This document shows positions 46,891 to 62,170 of a stretch of 64,000 nt of DNA, in pieces. Position 1 is the stretch's first letter. Each line of letters starts with the position of its first letter. Source of the DNA: Rapana venosa (taxonomy: Eukaryota; Mollusca; Gastropoda; Neogastropoda; Muricidae). Where the stretch lies: NCBI GenBank assembly GCA_028751875.1, contig CM054156.1, positions 56,072,061 to 56,136,060 on the forward strand, given 5' to 3'. The translations under genes were made by a program, and so were the position numbers. The notes beneath the pieces were generated by a model. The model was given only the letters and a program-made list of their open reading frames with translations. It was not told where the DNA came from and did not search any database.

Positions 46891-49800
46891 TATTTTTTAA
46901 AGATGTCATGTTGTTGTTATAATGCCAGGTTATTTTAATGTTATATTGTTATAAGATGCCATGTTATAATATTATGTTGCTATTATAATGTCATGTTGTT
47001 ATAAGATATGTTGTTATAAGGTGTCATGTTGTTTTTATAATGTCATGTTATTATAATGGTATGTTGTTATAAGATGTCATGTTGTTGTTATAATGTCGTG
47101 TTGTTATTATAATGTTTTGATGTTATAAGGTGTCATGTTTTTGTTATGTCATGCTCTTATTATAATGTGATGTTGTTATGAGAGGTCGAGTTATAGGATG
47201 TTAAGTTATAAGATGTCATGTTGGTATAAAGTTATGTTGTTATTATATTGTCCTGTTGTTGTAAGATGTTCTGTTGTTCTTATAATGTCATGTTGTTATA
47301 CAGTGTCATGTTGTTATAAGCTGTTATGTTATAATATTATGTTGTTATTATAATGTCATGTTGCTATAAGATATGTTGTTATAAGATGTCATGTTGTTAT
47401 GATAATGTTATGTTGTTAGTAGATGTCATGTTGTAATAATGTTATGTTGTTATTATACTATCATGTTGTTATAAGATGTCATGTTGTTGTAATGTTATGT
47501 TGTTATTATAATGTCATGTTGTTATACGATGTCATGTTGTTATAATGTCATGTTGTTATTATAATGTTGTGTTGTTATTAGATGTCATGTTGTTGTTATA
47601 ATGTCATGTTGTTATACAGTGTTATGTTGTTATAAGATGTCATGTTGTTGTTAAAATGCCAGGTTATTTTAATGTTATATTGTTCTAAGATGCCATGTTG
47701 TTATAATATTATGTTGTTATTATTATGTCATGTTGTTATAAGATATTTTGTTATAAGATGTCATGTTGTTGTTATAATGTCATGTTATTATAATGGTATG
47801 TTGTTATAAGATGTCATGTTGTTATAATGTCATGTTGTTTTTATAATGTTATGTTGTTAAAAGATGTCATGTTGTTATAATGTTATGTTGTTATTATAAT
47901 GTCATGTTGTTATAAGATGTCATAAAGTTAAAATATTATGTTGTTATAAGATGTCAAGTTATAAGATGTTAAGTTATAAGATGTCATGTTGCTGTTATAA
48001 TGCCATGTTATTATAATGTTATGTTATTATAAGAATGTCATGTTGTTATAATGTCATGTTGTTATTATAATGTTATAAGATGTCATGTTGTTATAATGTT
48101 ATGTTGTTATTATAATGTCATGTTGTTATAAGATGTCCAGTTTTAAGATGTTAAGTTAGAAGATGTCATGATGTTATAATATTATGTTATTATAATGTCA
48201 TGTTCTCATGAGATGTTATGTTGGTATCAGATGTTATGTTGTTGTTATAATGTCATGTTATTAGAATGTATTGTTGTTATAAGATGTCATGTTGTTCTTA
48301 TAATGTCATGTTGTTATAAGATGTCATGTTGTTGTTATATTGTCATGATGTTATTATAATGTTATGTTGTTATAAGATGTCATGCTGTTCTTATAATGTC
48401 ATGTTGTTATTCAGTGTTATGTTGTTATAAGATGTCATGTTATAATGTTATGTTGTTATTATTATGTCATGTTGTTATAAGGTGTCCTGATGTTTTAATT
48501 TTATTATGTTATTATAATGTTATGTTATAAGATGTCATGTTGTTATAATGATTTGTTGTTATTATAAGGCCATGTTGTTATAAGAGGTTATGTTGTTATA
48601 ATGTCATGTCATTATAATGTTATGTTGTTTTAAGATGTCATGATGTTGTTATAATGTCATGTTGTTATTATAATGTTATGTTGTTATAAGATGTCATGTT
48701 GTAATAGTGTTATGTTATTATAATGTCATGTTGTTATAAGATGTCAAGTTATAAGATGTTAAGTTATAAGATGTCATGTTGTTGTTATAGTGCCATGTTA
48801 TAATGTTATAAGATGTAATGATTTTATAATATTATGTTATTACAATGTCATGTTCTCATAAGATGTTATGTTGTTAAAAGATGTAATGTTGTTGTTATAA
48901 TGTCATGTTATTAGAATGTTTTGTTCTTATAAGATGTCATATTGTTGTTATAATGTCATGTTATTATAATGTTATGTTGTTATAAGATGTCATGTTGTTG
49001 TTATAATGTCATGTTGTCATAAGATGTTAAGTTGTTATAAGATGTAACGTTGTTGTTATAATAATATGTTGTTATTATAAGGTTATGTTATAAGATGTCA
49101 AGTTGTTATAATGTTATGTTGTTATTATAATGTCATGGTGTTATAAGATGTCCAGTTTTAAGATGTTATGATAGAAGATGTCATGATGTTATAATATTAT
49201 GTTATTATAATGTCATGTTCCCATGAGATGCTTTGTTGTTATCAGATGTTATGTTGTTGTTATAATGTCATGTTATTAGAATGTATTGTTGTTATAAGAT
49301 GTCATGTTGTTCTTATAATGTCATGTTGTTATTATAATGTTATGTTGTTATAAGATGTCATGCTGTTCTTAAAATGTCATGTTGTTATACAGTGTTATGT
49401 TGTTATAAGATCTCATAAAAAAAAATGTTATGTTGTTATTATTATGTCATGTTGTTATAAGGTGTCCTGATGTTTTAATTTTATTATGTTATTATAATGT
49501 TATGTTATAAGATGTCATGTTGTTATAATGTTTTGTTGTTATTATAAGGTCATGTTGTTATAAGATGTTATGTTGTTATAATGTCATGTTATTATAATGT
49601 TATGTTGTTTTAAGATGTCATGATGTTGTTATAATGTCATGTTGTTATTATAATGTTATGTTGTTATAAGATGTCATGTTGTAATAATGTGATGTTATTA
49701 TAATGTCATGTTGTTATAAGATGTCAAGTTATAAGATGTTAAATTATAAGATGTCATGTTGATGTTATAATGCCATGTTATAATGTTATAAGATGTAATG

Positions 49801-52800
49801 ATGTTATAATATTATGTTATTACAATGTCATGTTCTCATAAGATGTTATGTTGTTAAAAGATGTAATGTTGTTGTTATAATTTCATGTTATAAGATGTTA
49901 AGTTATAAGATGTCATGTTTTTGATATAATGCCATGTTATTATAATGTCATGTTTATATTATAATGTTATGTTATACGATATCATGTTGTTATAATGTTA
50001 TGTTGTTATTATAACGTCAAGTTGTTATTATAACGTCATGTTGTTATAAGATGTCATGTTGTTATAATGTTCTGTTGTTATGATAATGTTATGTTCTTAT
50101 AATATTTTGTTGTTATAAGATGTTATGTTATAAGATGTCATGTTGTTATAATGTTAAGTTTTTATTATAATGTCATGTTGTTATAAGTTGTTATGTTGTT
50201 ATTATAATGTCATGTAATAAAATGTTATGTTGTTATAAGATGTCAAGTTATAAGATGTCATGTTGCTGTTACAATGTGATGTTGTTATAAGATGTTATGT
50301 TGTTATAAGATGCCATGTTGTTATAATGTGAAGTTGTTATTATAATGTCATGTTGTTATAAGATATGTTGTTTTAAAGTGTCATGTTGTTGTTATAATGT
50401 CAGGTTGTTATACAGTGTTATGTTTTTATAAGATGTCATGTTGTTGTTATAATGCCAGGTTATTTCAATGTTATATTGTTATAAGATGCCATGTTGTTAT
50501 AATATTATGTTGCTATTTTAATGTTATGTTGTTATAAGATATGTTGCTATAAAATGTCATGTTGTTTTTATAATGTCATGTTATTATAACATCATGTTGT
50601 TATAAGATGTTATCTTAAGATGTCATGTTGTTATAATGTTATGTTAATATTATAATGTCATGTTGTTATAAGATGTTATGTTGTTATTATAATGTCATGT
50701 AATAAAATCTTATGTTGTTATAAGATGAAAAGGTATAAGATGTCATGTTGCTTTTACAATGTTATGTTGTTATAAGATGTTATGTTGTTATAAGATGTTA
50801 TGTTGTTATAATGTTAGGTTGTTAGTATAATGTTTTGTTGTTATATGCTGTCATGTTGTTATAAGTTGTCATGTTGTTGTTATAATGCCATGTTATTATA
50901 ATGTTATGTTGTTATAAGAATGTCATGGTATAATGTCATGTTGTTATTATAATGTTATGTTATATGATGTCATGTTGTTATAATGTTATGTTGTTATTAT
51001 AACGTCATGTTGTTATAAGATGTTATGTTGTTATAAGATGTCATGTTGTTATAATATTATCTTGTTATGATAATGTTATGTTGTTATTATATTATTTTGT
51101 TGTTATAAGATGTTATGTTGTTATTATAATGTCATGTAATAAAATGTTATCTTGTTATAAGATGTCAAGTTATAAAATGTCATGTTGGTGTTACAATGTC
51201 ATGTTGTTATAAGATGTAATGTTGTTATAAGATGTCATGTTGTTATAATGTTAGGTTTTTATTATAATGTCATGTTGTTATAAGCTGTCATGTTGTTATA
51301 AGCTGTCATGTTGTTGTTATAATGTCATGTTGTTATTATAATGTCATGTTGTTATAAGATGTTATGTTGTTATTATAATGTCATGTAATAAAATGTTATG
51401 TTGTTATAAGATGTCAAGTTATAAGATGTCATGTTGCTGCTACAATGTCATGTTGTTATAAGATGTTATGTTGTTATAAGATGCCATGTTGTTATAATGT
51501 TAAGTTGTTAATTTAATGTCATGTTGTTATAAGATATGTTGTTTTAAAATGTCATGTTGTTGTTATAATGTCATGTTATTATAAAGTAATGTTGTTATAA
51601 GATGTCATGTTGTTGTTATGGTGTCATGTTGTTATTATAATGTTATGTTGTTATAAGATGTCATGTTCTTCTTATAATGTCATGTTGTTATACTGTATTA
51701 TGTTGTTAAAAGATGTCATGTTGTTATAATGCCATGTTGTTATAATGTTATATTGTTATAAGATGTCATGTTGTTATAAGATTATGTTTTTATTATAATG
51801 TCATGTTGTTATAAGATGTTATCTTGTTATAAAATGTCATGTTGTTATAATGTTAAGTTGTTATTATAACGCCATGTTGCTATAAGTTGTCATGTTGTTA
51901 TTATATCGTCATGTTGTTGTTATAATGTCATGTTGTTATTATAATGTCATTTTGTTATAAGATGTTATCTTTAGATGTCATGTTGTTATAATGTCATGTT
52001 GTTATTATAATGTCATGTTGTTATAAGATGTTATGTTGTTATTATAATGTCATGTAATAAAATGTTATGTTGTTATAAGATGTCAAGTTATAATATGTCA
52101 TGTTGCTGTTACAATGTCATGTTGTTATAAGATGTTATGTTGTTGTAAGATGTCATGTTGTCATAATGTAAAGTTGTTATTATAATGTCATGTTGTTATA
52201 ATATGGCATGTTGCTGTTATAATGTCATGTTCTCATAATATATTTTGTTGTTATAAGATGTAATGTTGTTGCTATAATTTAATGTTATTATAATGTTATG
52301 CTGTTATAAGATGTCATATTGTTGTTATAATGTCATGTTGTTATTATAATGTTATGTTGTTATAAAATTTCATGTTGTTATAAAGTTATGTTGTTATTAT
52401 AATGTCATGTTGTAATAAGATGTCAAGTTATAAGATTTTGAGTTCTAAGATGTCATGTTGTTGATATAATGCCATGTTATTATAATGTTATGTTGTTATA
52501 AGAATGTCATATTATAATGTCATGTTGTTAATATAATGTTATGTTATTAGATGTCATGTTTCTATAATGTTATGTTGTTATGATAATGTTATGTTGTTAT
52601 TATAATGTTTTGTTGTTATAGGATGTTATGTTATAAGATGTTATGTTTTTATAAGATGTCATGTTGTTATAATGTTTTGTTGTTATTATAATGTCATGTT
52701 GTTATAAGATGTTATCTTAAGATGTCATGTTGTTATAATGTTATGTTGTTATTATAAAGTCATGTTGTTATAAGATGTTATGTTGTTATTATAATGTCAT

Positions 52801-55800
52801 GTAATAAAATGTTATGTTGTTATAAGATGTCAAGTTATAAGATGTCAGGTTACTGTTACAAATTCATGTCTTTATAAGATGTTTTGTTGTTATAAGATGT
52901 CATGTTGTTATAATGTTAAGTTGTTATTATAATGTCATGTTGTTATAAGCTTTCATGTTGTTATAAGATGTCATGTTGTTATAAGATGTCATGTTGTTGT
53001 TATATCGCCATGTTATTACAATGTTATGTTGTAATAAGAATGTCATGTTATAATGTCTTGTTGTTATTATAATGTTATGTTATAAGATGTCATGTTGTAA
53101 TAATGTTATGTTGTTATTATAATGTCATGATGTTATAAGATGTCAAGTTATAAGATGTTATGTTGTTGTTATAATGCAATGTTATAATGTTATAATGTTA
53201 TAAGATGTCATAATGCTATAATATCATGTTAGTTTAATGTCATGTTCCCATAAGATGTTATGTTGTTAAAAGATGTAATGTTGTTGTTATAATGTCATGT
53301 TATTAGAATGTTTTTTTCTTATAATATGTCATATTGTTGTTATAATGTCATGTTATTATAATGTTATGTTGTTATAAGATGTCATGTTGTTGTTATAATG
53401 TCATGTTGTCATAAGATGTTAAGTTGCTATAAGATGTCATGTTGTTGTCATAATGTCATGTTGTTATAAGATGTTAAGTTATAAGATGTTAAGTTATAAG
53501 ATGTTAAGTTATAAGATGTCATGTTGTTGTTGAAATGCCGTGTTATAGTGTTATATTGTTGTAAGATGTCATATTGTTGTTATAATGTCATGTTATTATA
53601 ATGTTATGTTGTTATAATGTCATGTTGTTATTATAATGTTATGTTGTTATAAAATTTCATGTTGTTATAAAGTTATGTTGTTATTATCATGTCATGTTGT
53701 AATAAGATGTCAAGTTATAAGATTTTAAGTTCTAAGATGTCATGTTGTTGATATAATGCCATGTTATTATAATGTTATGTTGTTATAAGAATGTCATGTT
53801 ATAATGTCATGTTGTTATTATAATGTTATGTTATAAGATGTCATGTTGTTATAATGTTTTGTTGTTATTATAAAGTCATGTTGTTATAAGATGTTATGTT
53901 GTTATTATAATGTCATGTAATAAAATGTTATTTTGTTATAAGATGTCAAGTTATAAGAAGTCAGGTTACTGTTACAAATTCATGTTTTTATAAGATGTTT
54001 TGTTGTTATAAGATGTCATGTTGTTATAATGTTAAGTTGTTATTATGATGTCATGTTGTTAAAAGCTGTCATGTTGTTATAAGATGTCATGTTGTTGTTA
54101 TAATGCCATGTTATTATAATGTTATGTTAATATTAGAATGTCATGTTATAATGTCATGTTGTTATTATAATGTTATGTTATAAGATGTCATGTTGTAATA
54201 ATGTTATGTTGTTATTATATTGTCATGATGTTATAAGATGTCAAGTTATAAGATGTTAAGTTATAAGATGTCATGTTGTTGTTATAATGCCATGTTATAA
54301 TGTTATAATGTTATAAGATGTCATAATGTTATAATACATGTTGGTATCATGTCATGTTCCCATAATATGTTGTTAAAAGATGTAATGTTGTTGTTATAAT
54401 GTCATGTTATTAGAATGTTTTGTTCTTATAAGATGTCATATTGTTGTTATAATGTCATGTTATTATAATGTTATGTTGTTATAAGATGTCAAGTTATAAG
54501 ATGTTAAGTTATAAGATGTCATGTTGTTATAATGTCATGTTGTTATTATATTGTTATGTTGTTATAAGATGTCATGTTGTTATAATGTAATGTTGTTATT
54601 ATAATGTCATGTTGTAATAAGATGTCAAGTTATAAGATGTTAAGTCATAAGATGTCATGTTGTTGTTATAATGCCATGTTATTATAATGTTATGTTGTTA
54701 CAAGAATGTTATGTTATAATGTCATGTTGTTATTGTGATGTTATGTTATAAGATGTCATGTTGTTATAATGTTATCTTGTTATTATAACGTCATGTTGTT
54801 ATTAGACGTTTTGTTGTTATTAGATGTCATGTTGTTACAATGTAATGTTGTTATAATAATGTTATGTTATTATAATGTTTTGTTGTTATAAGATGTTAAG
54901 TTATGAGATGTTATGTTGTTATAAGATGTCATGTTGTTATGTTATGGTGTTATTAAAATGTCATGTTGTTATAAGATGTTATGAGGTTATAAGATGTCAA
55001 GTTATAAGATGTCATGTTGCTGTTACAATGTCATGTTGTTATAAGATGTCATGTTGTTATAAGATGTCATGTTGTTATAAGATGTCATGTTGTTATAATG
55101 TTACGTTGTTATTATAATGTCATGTTGTTATAAGCTGTCATGTTGTTGTAAGCTATCAGTATGTTGTTATAATGTTATGTTGTTATTATAATGTCATGTT
55201 GTTATAAGATGTCAAGTTATAAGATGTTAAGTTATAAGATGTCATGTTGTTGTTATAATGCCATGTTATAATGTTCTATTGTCATAAGATGTCATGATGT
55301 TATAATATTATGTTATTTTAATGTCATGTATTCATAAGATGTTATGTTGTTATAATATGTAATGTTGTTGTTATAATGTCATGTTATTATAATGTCATGC
55401 TGTAATAAGATGTAATGTTGTTGTTATAATGCCATGTTATTATAAGGTTATGTTGTTATAAGAATGTCATGTTATAATATCATGTTGTTATTATAATGTT
55501 TTATTGTTTATCAGATGTTATGTTACAAGATGTTTTGTTGTTATAAGATGTCATGTTGTTATTATGATGTCATGTAATAAAATGTTATGTTGTTATAAGA
55601 TGTCAAGTTATAAGATCTCATGTTGCTGTTACAATGTCATGTTGTTATAAGATGTTATGTTGTTATAAGATGCCATGTTTTTATAATGTTAAGTTGTTAA
55701 TTTAATGTGATATTGTTATAAGATATGTTGTTTTAAAATGTCATGTTGTTGTTATAATTTCATGTTATTAAAATGTAATGTTGTTATAAGATGTCATGTT

Positions 55801-58800
55801 GTTGTTATGGTGTCATGTTGTTATTATAATGTTATGTTGTTATAAGATGTCATGTTGTTCTTATAATGACAAGTTGTTATTCAGTGTTATGTTGTTATAA
55901 GATATCATGTTGTTATAATGCCAGATTGTTATAATGTTATATTGTTATAAGATGTCATGTTGTTATAATATTATGTTGTTATTATAATGTTATGTTGCTA
56001 TAAGAAATGTTGTTATAAGATGTCATGTTGTTGTTATAATGTCATGTTGTTATTATAATGCTATGTTGTTAGTAAATGTCATGTTGTTATAATGTTATGT
56101 TGTTATTATAAAGTCATGTTGTCATAAGGTGTCATGTTTTTATAAGGTTATGTTGTTATTATAATGTAATGTTATAAGATGTCATGTTGTTATAATGTTT
56201 TTTTGTTATTATAAGGTCATGTTGTTATAATGTCATGTTGTTATAAGATGTTGTGTTGTTATAAGATGTCATGTTGTTATAATGTTAAGTTGTTATTATA
56301 ATGTCATGTTGTTATAAGCTGTCCTGTTGTTATAAGATGTCATGTTGTTGTTATAATGTCATGTTATTATAATGTTATGTTGTTATAAGATGTCATGTTG
56401 TTATAATGTCATGTTGTTATTATAATGTTTTGTTGTTATAAGGTGTCATGTTGTTGTTATGTCATGCTTAAATAATTATTATAATATCTAAAATATGTCA
56501 TGTTATTATAAGATGTTATGTTGTTATAAGATGTCATGTTGTTATAATGTAAAGTTGTTATTATAATGTCATGTTGTTATAAGATGGCATGTTGCTGTTA
56601 TAATGTCATGTTGTTATTATAATGTTATGTTGTTATAAGATGTCATGTTCTAATAATGTTATGTTGTTATTATAATGTCATGTTGTTATAAGATGTCAAG
56701 TTATAAGATGTTAAGTTATAAGATGTCATGTTGTTGTTATAATGCCATGTTATAATGTTATAAGATGTCATAATGTTATAATATTATGTTATTATAATGT
56801 CATGTTCTCATAAGATGTTATGTTGTTAAAAGATGTAATGTTGTTGTTATAATGTCATGTTATTAGAATGTTTTGTTCTTATAAGATGTCATATTGTTGT
56901 TATATTGTCATGTTATTATAATGTTAAGTTGTTATAAGATGTCATGTTGTTGTTATAATGTCATTTTGTTATTATAATGTTATGTTGCTATAAGATGTCA
57001 TGTTGTTATAATGTTATGTTGTCATAAAATTTCATGTTGTTATAAAGTTATGTTGTTATTATAATGTCATGTGGTTATAAGATGTCAAGTTATAAGATGT
57101 TAAGTTATAAGATGTTATATTGTTGATATAATGCCATGTTATTATAATGTTATTTTGTTATAAGAATGTCATGTTAAAATGTCATGTTGTTATTAAAATG
57201 TTATGTTTAAGATGTCATGTTGTTATAATGTAATGTTGTTATTATAATGTCATGTTGGTATGAGCTGTCATGTTGTTATAAGATGTCATGTTGTTCTTAT
57301 AATGTCATGTTATTATAATGTTATGTTGTTATAAGATGTCATGTTGCTGTTATAATGTCATGTTGTTATTATAATGTATTGTTGTTTTTATAACGTCATG
57401 TTGTTATAAGATGTTATGTTGTTATTAGATGTCATGTTGTTACAATGTTATGTTGTTATAATAATGTTATGTTATTATAATGTTTTGTTGTTATAAGATG
57501 TTATGTTATAAGATGTTATGTTGTTATAAGATGGCATGTTGTTATGTTATGTTGTTTTTGCAATGTCATTTTGTTATAAGATGTTATCTTGTTATAAGAT
57601 GTCATGTTATTATAATGTCATGTTGTTATAAGATGTTATGTTGCTATAAGATTTCATGTTGTTATAAGATGTCATGTTGTTGCTATAACGACACGTTGTT
57701 ATAAGCTGTCATGTTGTTATAAGATGTTATGTTGTTATTATAATGTTATGTTGTTATTAGATGTCATGTTGTTGTTATAATGTCATGTTGTTATACAGTT
57801 TTATGTTGTTATAAGATGTCATGTTGTTGTTATAATGCCAGGTTATTTTAATGTTATATTGTTATAAGATGCCATGTTGTTATAATATTATGTTCTTAAT
57901 ATAATGTCATGTTGTTATAAGATATGGGTTTTTATAAGATGTCATGTTGTTGTTATTATTTCATGTATTAGAATATTTTTTTATAGATGTCATGTTTGTT
58001 TTATAATGTCAGTTGTTATTATAAGTTAGTTGTTTATATAGATGATGTTGTTAAATGTTATGTTGTTATTATAATGTTTTTTTTAATAAGATGGTTAAGT
58101 TATAAAAGGTTTATGTTGTTATAATGTTTTGTTGTTATTCTAATGTCATGTTGTAATAAGACGTTATGTTAAAATGTCATGTTGTTATAATGATATGTTG
58201 TTATGATAATGTTATATTGTTATTATAATGTTTTATTCTTTATTAGATGTTATGTTATAAGATGTTATGTTGTTATAAGATGTCATGTTGTTATAAAGTT
58301 ATGTTGTTATTATAATGTCATGTTGTTATAAGATTTCATGTTGTAATAAAGTTATGTTGTTATTATAATGTCATGTTGTTATAAGACGTCAAGTTATAAG
58401 ATGTTAAGTTATAAGATGTCATGTTGTTGATATAATGCCATGTTATTATAATGTTATGTTTTTATAAGAATGTCATGTTATAATGTCATGTTGTTATTAT
58501 AATGTTATGTTATAAGATGTCATGTTGTTATAATGTTATTTTGTTATTATAACGTCATGTTGTTATTGTAACGTCATGTTGTAATAGATGTTATGTTATA
58601 AGATGTTATGTTGTTAGAAGATGTAATGTTGTTATAATGTTATGTTGTTATTATAATGTCATGTTGTTATAAGATGTAATGTTGTTATTATAATGTCATG
58701 TAGTAAAATGTTATGTTGTTATAAGATGTCAAGTTATAAGATGTCATGTTGCTGTTACAATGTCATGTTGTTATAAGATGTTATGTTGTTATAAGATGTC

Positions 58801-60720
58801 ATGTTGTTATAATGTTAAGTTGTTATTATAATGTCATGTTGTTATAAGCTGTCATGTTGTTATAAGATGTCATGTTGTTGTTATAATGCCATGTTATTAT
58901 AATGTTATTTTGTTATAAGAATGTCATGTTATAATGTAATGTTGTTATTATAATGTTATGTTATAAGATGTTATGTTGTTAGAAGATGTCATTTTGTTAT
59001 AATGTTATGTTGTTATTATAACGTCATGTCGTTATAAGATGTTATGTTATAAGATGTTATGTTGTTATAAGATGTAATGTTGTTATAATGTTATGTTGTT
59101 ATTATAATGTCATGTTGTTATAAGATGTTATCTTAAGATGTCATGTTGTTATAATGTTATGTTGTTATTATAATATCATGTTGTTATAATATGCTTTGTT
59201 GTTAATATAATGTCATGTAATAAAATGTTATGTTGTTATAAGATATCAAGTTATAAGATGTCATGTTGATGTTACAATGTCATGTTGTTATAAGATGTCA
59301 TGTTGTTATAAGAGTTATGTTGTTATAATTTAAGTTGTTATTATAATGTCATGTTGTTATAAGCTGTCAGGTTGTTATAAGCTGTCAGGTTGTTGTTATA
59401 ATGTCATGTTATTATAATGTTATGTTGTTATAAGATGTCATGTTGGTGTTATAATGTCATGTTTTTATTATAATGTTATGCTGTTATAAGATGTCATGTT
59501 GTTATAATGTTATGTTGTTATTATAATGTCATGTTGTTATAAGATGTCAAGTTATAAGATGTCATATTGTTGTGTCACATGTGACATGTTGTAATGTTAT
59601 ATTGTTTTAAGATGTCATTATGTTATAATATTATGTTATTATAATGTCTTGTTCTCATAAGATGTTATCTTGTTAGAATGTTTTGTTCTTATAAGATGTC
59701 ATATTGTTGTTATAATGTCATGTTATAATGTTATGTTGTTATAAGATGTCATGTTGTTGTTATAATGTCATGTTGTCATAAGATGTTAAGTTGTTATAAA
59801 ATGTCACGTTGTTGTTATAATGTTATGTTGTTATTATATTGTTATGTTATAAGATGTCATGTAGTCATAATGTCATTTGTTATATATCATGGTTTGTTGT
59901 TATAAGATGTCATGTTTGTTATAAAGTTATGTTGTTATTTATGATGTCAGGTTGTTATAAGATGTCATGTTAAATGTCATATTGTTATAATGTTTATGTT
60001 GTTATTATAATGTTATGTTGTTATTAGATGTCAAAGTTGTTGTTAAATGTCATGTTGTTTATACAGTGTATTTGTTTATAAGATGTCATGTTGTTTTAAA
60101 ATGCCAGGTTATTATAATGTTATATTGTTTAAGATGCCATGTTTGTTATAATAATTATGTTGTTATATTATGTCAGTTGTTATTATAATGTCATTTTTTG
60201 TTATAAGATGTTAAAGTTTTTATATGTTATGTTGTTATTATAATGTAATGTTGTTATAAGAGTATTTGTATAAGATTTCATGTTGTATAAGATGTCATGT
60301 TGTTGTTATTCAACGACTGTTTTTATAAGCGTCATGTTGTTTTAAGATGGCATGTTGTTATAAGATGCCATGTTGTTATAATATTATGTTGTTATTATTA
60401 TGTCATGTTGTTATTATAATGTCATGTTGTTATAAGATGTCATGTTGTTATAATGTTATGTTGTTATCATAATGTCATGTTGTTATAAGATGTCAAGTTT
60501 TAGGATGTTTAGTTGTAAGATGTCATGTTGTTATAATGCCATGTTATAATGTTATATTGTTATAAGATGCCATGTTGTTATAATATTATGTTGTTATTAT
60601 TATGTCATTTTGTTATTATGATGTTCTGTTAAAAGTTGTCATGTTGTTATAATGTTATGTTGTTATTATAACGTCATGTTGTTATAAGATGTTCTGTTGT
60701 CATAATATGTCATGTTGTTG
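46891..60720 (-). repeat. Satellite A array, reverse orientation
   Basis: Tandem TTATAAGATGTCATGTTGT and TTATTATAATGTTATGTTGT units, the reverse complement of satellite A. A longer variant block containing TCATGTAATAAAATGTTATG, then CAAGTTATAAGATGTCATG and TTGCTGTTACAATGTC, recurs at about 50211, 50696, 51133, 51382, 52051, 52799, 53913, 55571, 58697 and 59213. A ~1 kb block near 48130-49145 is repeated at 49146-50000. Open frames here are periodic artefacts. Confidence 0.95.
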
Positions 60721-62170
60721 TGATACACTGCAATATACTGTATTACACTGTTATACACTGTAACACATTGTACTACACTGTAATACACTGTAATGCACTG
60801 TAATACACTGTCATAAAATGCACTGTATCACATTACACTACATTGCAATTCACTGTAATACCCTGTAATACATTGTAATACACTGTATTTCGCTGTAATA
60901 CGATGTAATACGCTGTACTACACTTTAATACTGTGTAATACACTCCAATACACTGCAATACATTGTAATACACTGCAACACACAGTAATATACTTAAATA
61001 CATTATAATACATTGTAATACACTGTAATACACTGTAATACAATGTAGTACACTGTAATTCACTGTAATACACTTTAATACAATGTAAAACACTGCAATA
61101 CATTGTAATACACTGTAATACACTGTAATACACTGTTATTCATTGTAATATACTGTAAAACACTGTAATACACTGTAATACACTGTAATACAATGCACTG
61201 TACCACAGTACACTACACTGCAATGCACTGTAATACACTGTAATACACTGTTATTCACCGTAATACACTTTAATACACTGTAACACACTTTAATACATTG
61301 TAAAACACAGCAATACACTTTAATACACTGTAATTCACTGCAATACACTGTAATACAATGCACTGTACCACAGTACACTACACTGCAATGTACTGTACTA
61401 CACTGTAATACCATGTAATACACTGTAATTCACTGTAATACACTTAAATTCATTGTAAAACACTGCAATACACTGTAATACACTGTAATACACTGTAATA
61501 CACCGTAATACATTGTAATGCACTGTAATACATTGTAATACACTGCAATACATTGTAATACACTGTAATTCACTGTAATACACTGCAATATACTGCATTA
61601 CACTGTATTTCACTGTATTACACTGTAATACACTGTAATACACTATAGTATATTGTAAAACACTGCAATACACTGTAATACACTGCAACACACAGTAATA
61701 CAATGCACTGTACCACAGTACACTAGACTGCAATGCACTGTAATACACTGTAATACCATGTATTACACTGTAATTCACTGTAACACACTTTAATACATTG
61801 TAATACACTGCAATACACTTTAATACACTGTAATACAATGTAGTACATTGTAAATCACGGTAATACACTTTAATACATTGTAAAACGCTGCAATACACTT
61901 TTAATAACTGTAATAACTGTACACATTGAATAAACTGCAATATTGTAATACACTGCAAAACATGTAATACCTGCAATACTGAATACACTGTATTACTTGT
62001 AATCACTGTAATACATGTTATACACTGTAATACATGTTTACCACTGTTATTTGTTATACGTGTAATACTTGTTAAAACATGTACATTGTAAAACACTGTA
62101 TACGCTGTTTAATACACTGTAATACACTGTTTAAAACAATGCACTGTACCACGTACACTACATTGCAATG
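60721..62170 (-). repeat. Satellite B array, reverse orientation
   Basis: Tandem TACACTGTAA units with the marker in reverse (ACTGTACCACAGTACACTAC at about 61197, 61360, 61707; broken at 62144). Cleaner on the left; noisy after about 61880. Confidence 0.95.

Noticed and set aside
46133..46922. Open frames of about 200-255 codons spanning the second gap
   Set aside because: They are mostly N and flanked by satellite.
54875..57704. Cys/Tyr/Lys/Met-rich frames (CCYKMSCCYKM)
   Set aside because: They come from the 18 bp satellite A unit, which keeps one frame open.
61398..62096. 232-codon frame of YYSVLQCITV-like repeats, minus strand
   Set aside because: It is a product of the stop-free 10 bp satellite unit. 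Many similar frames occur at 38-46 kb.
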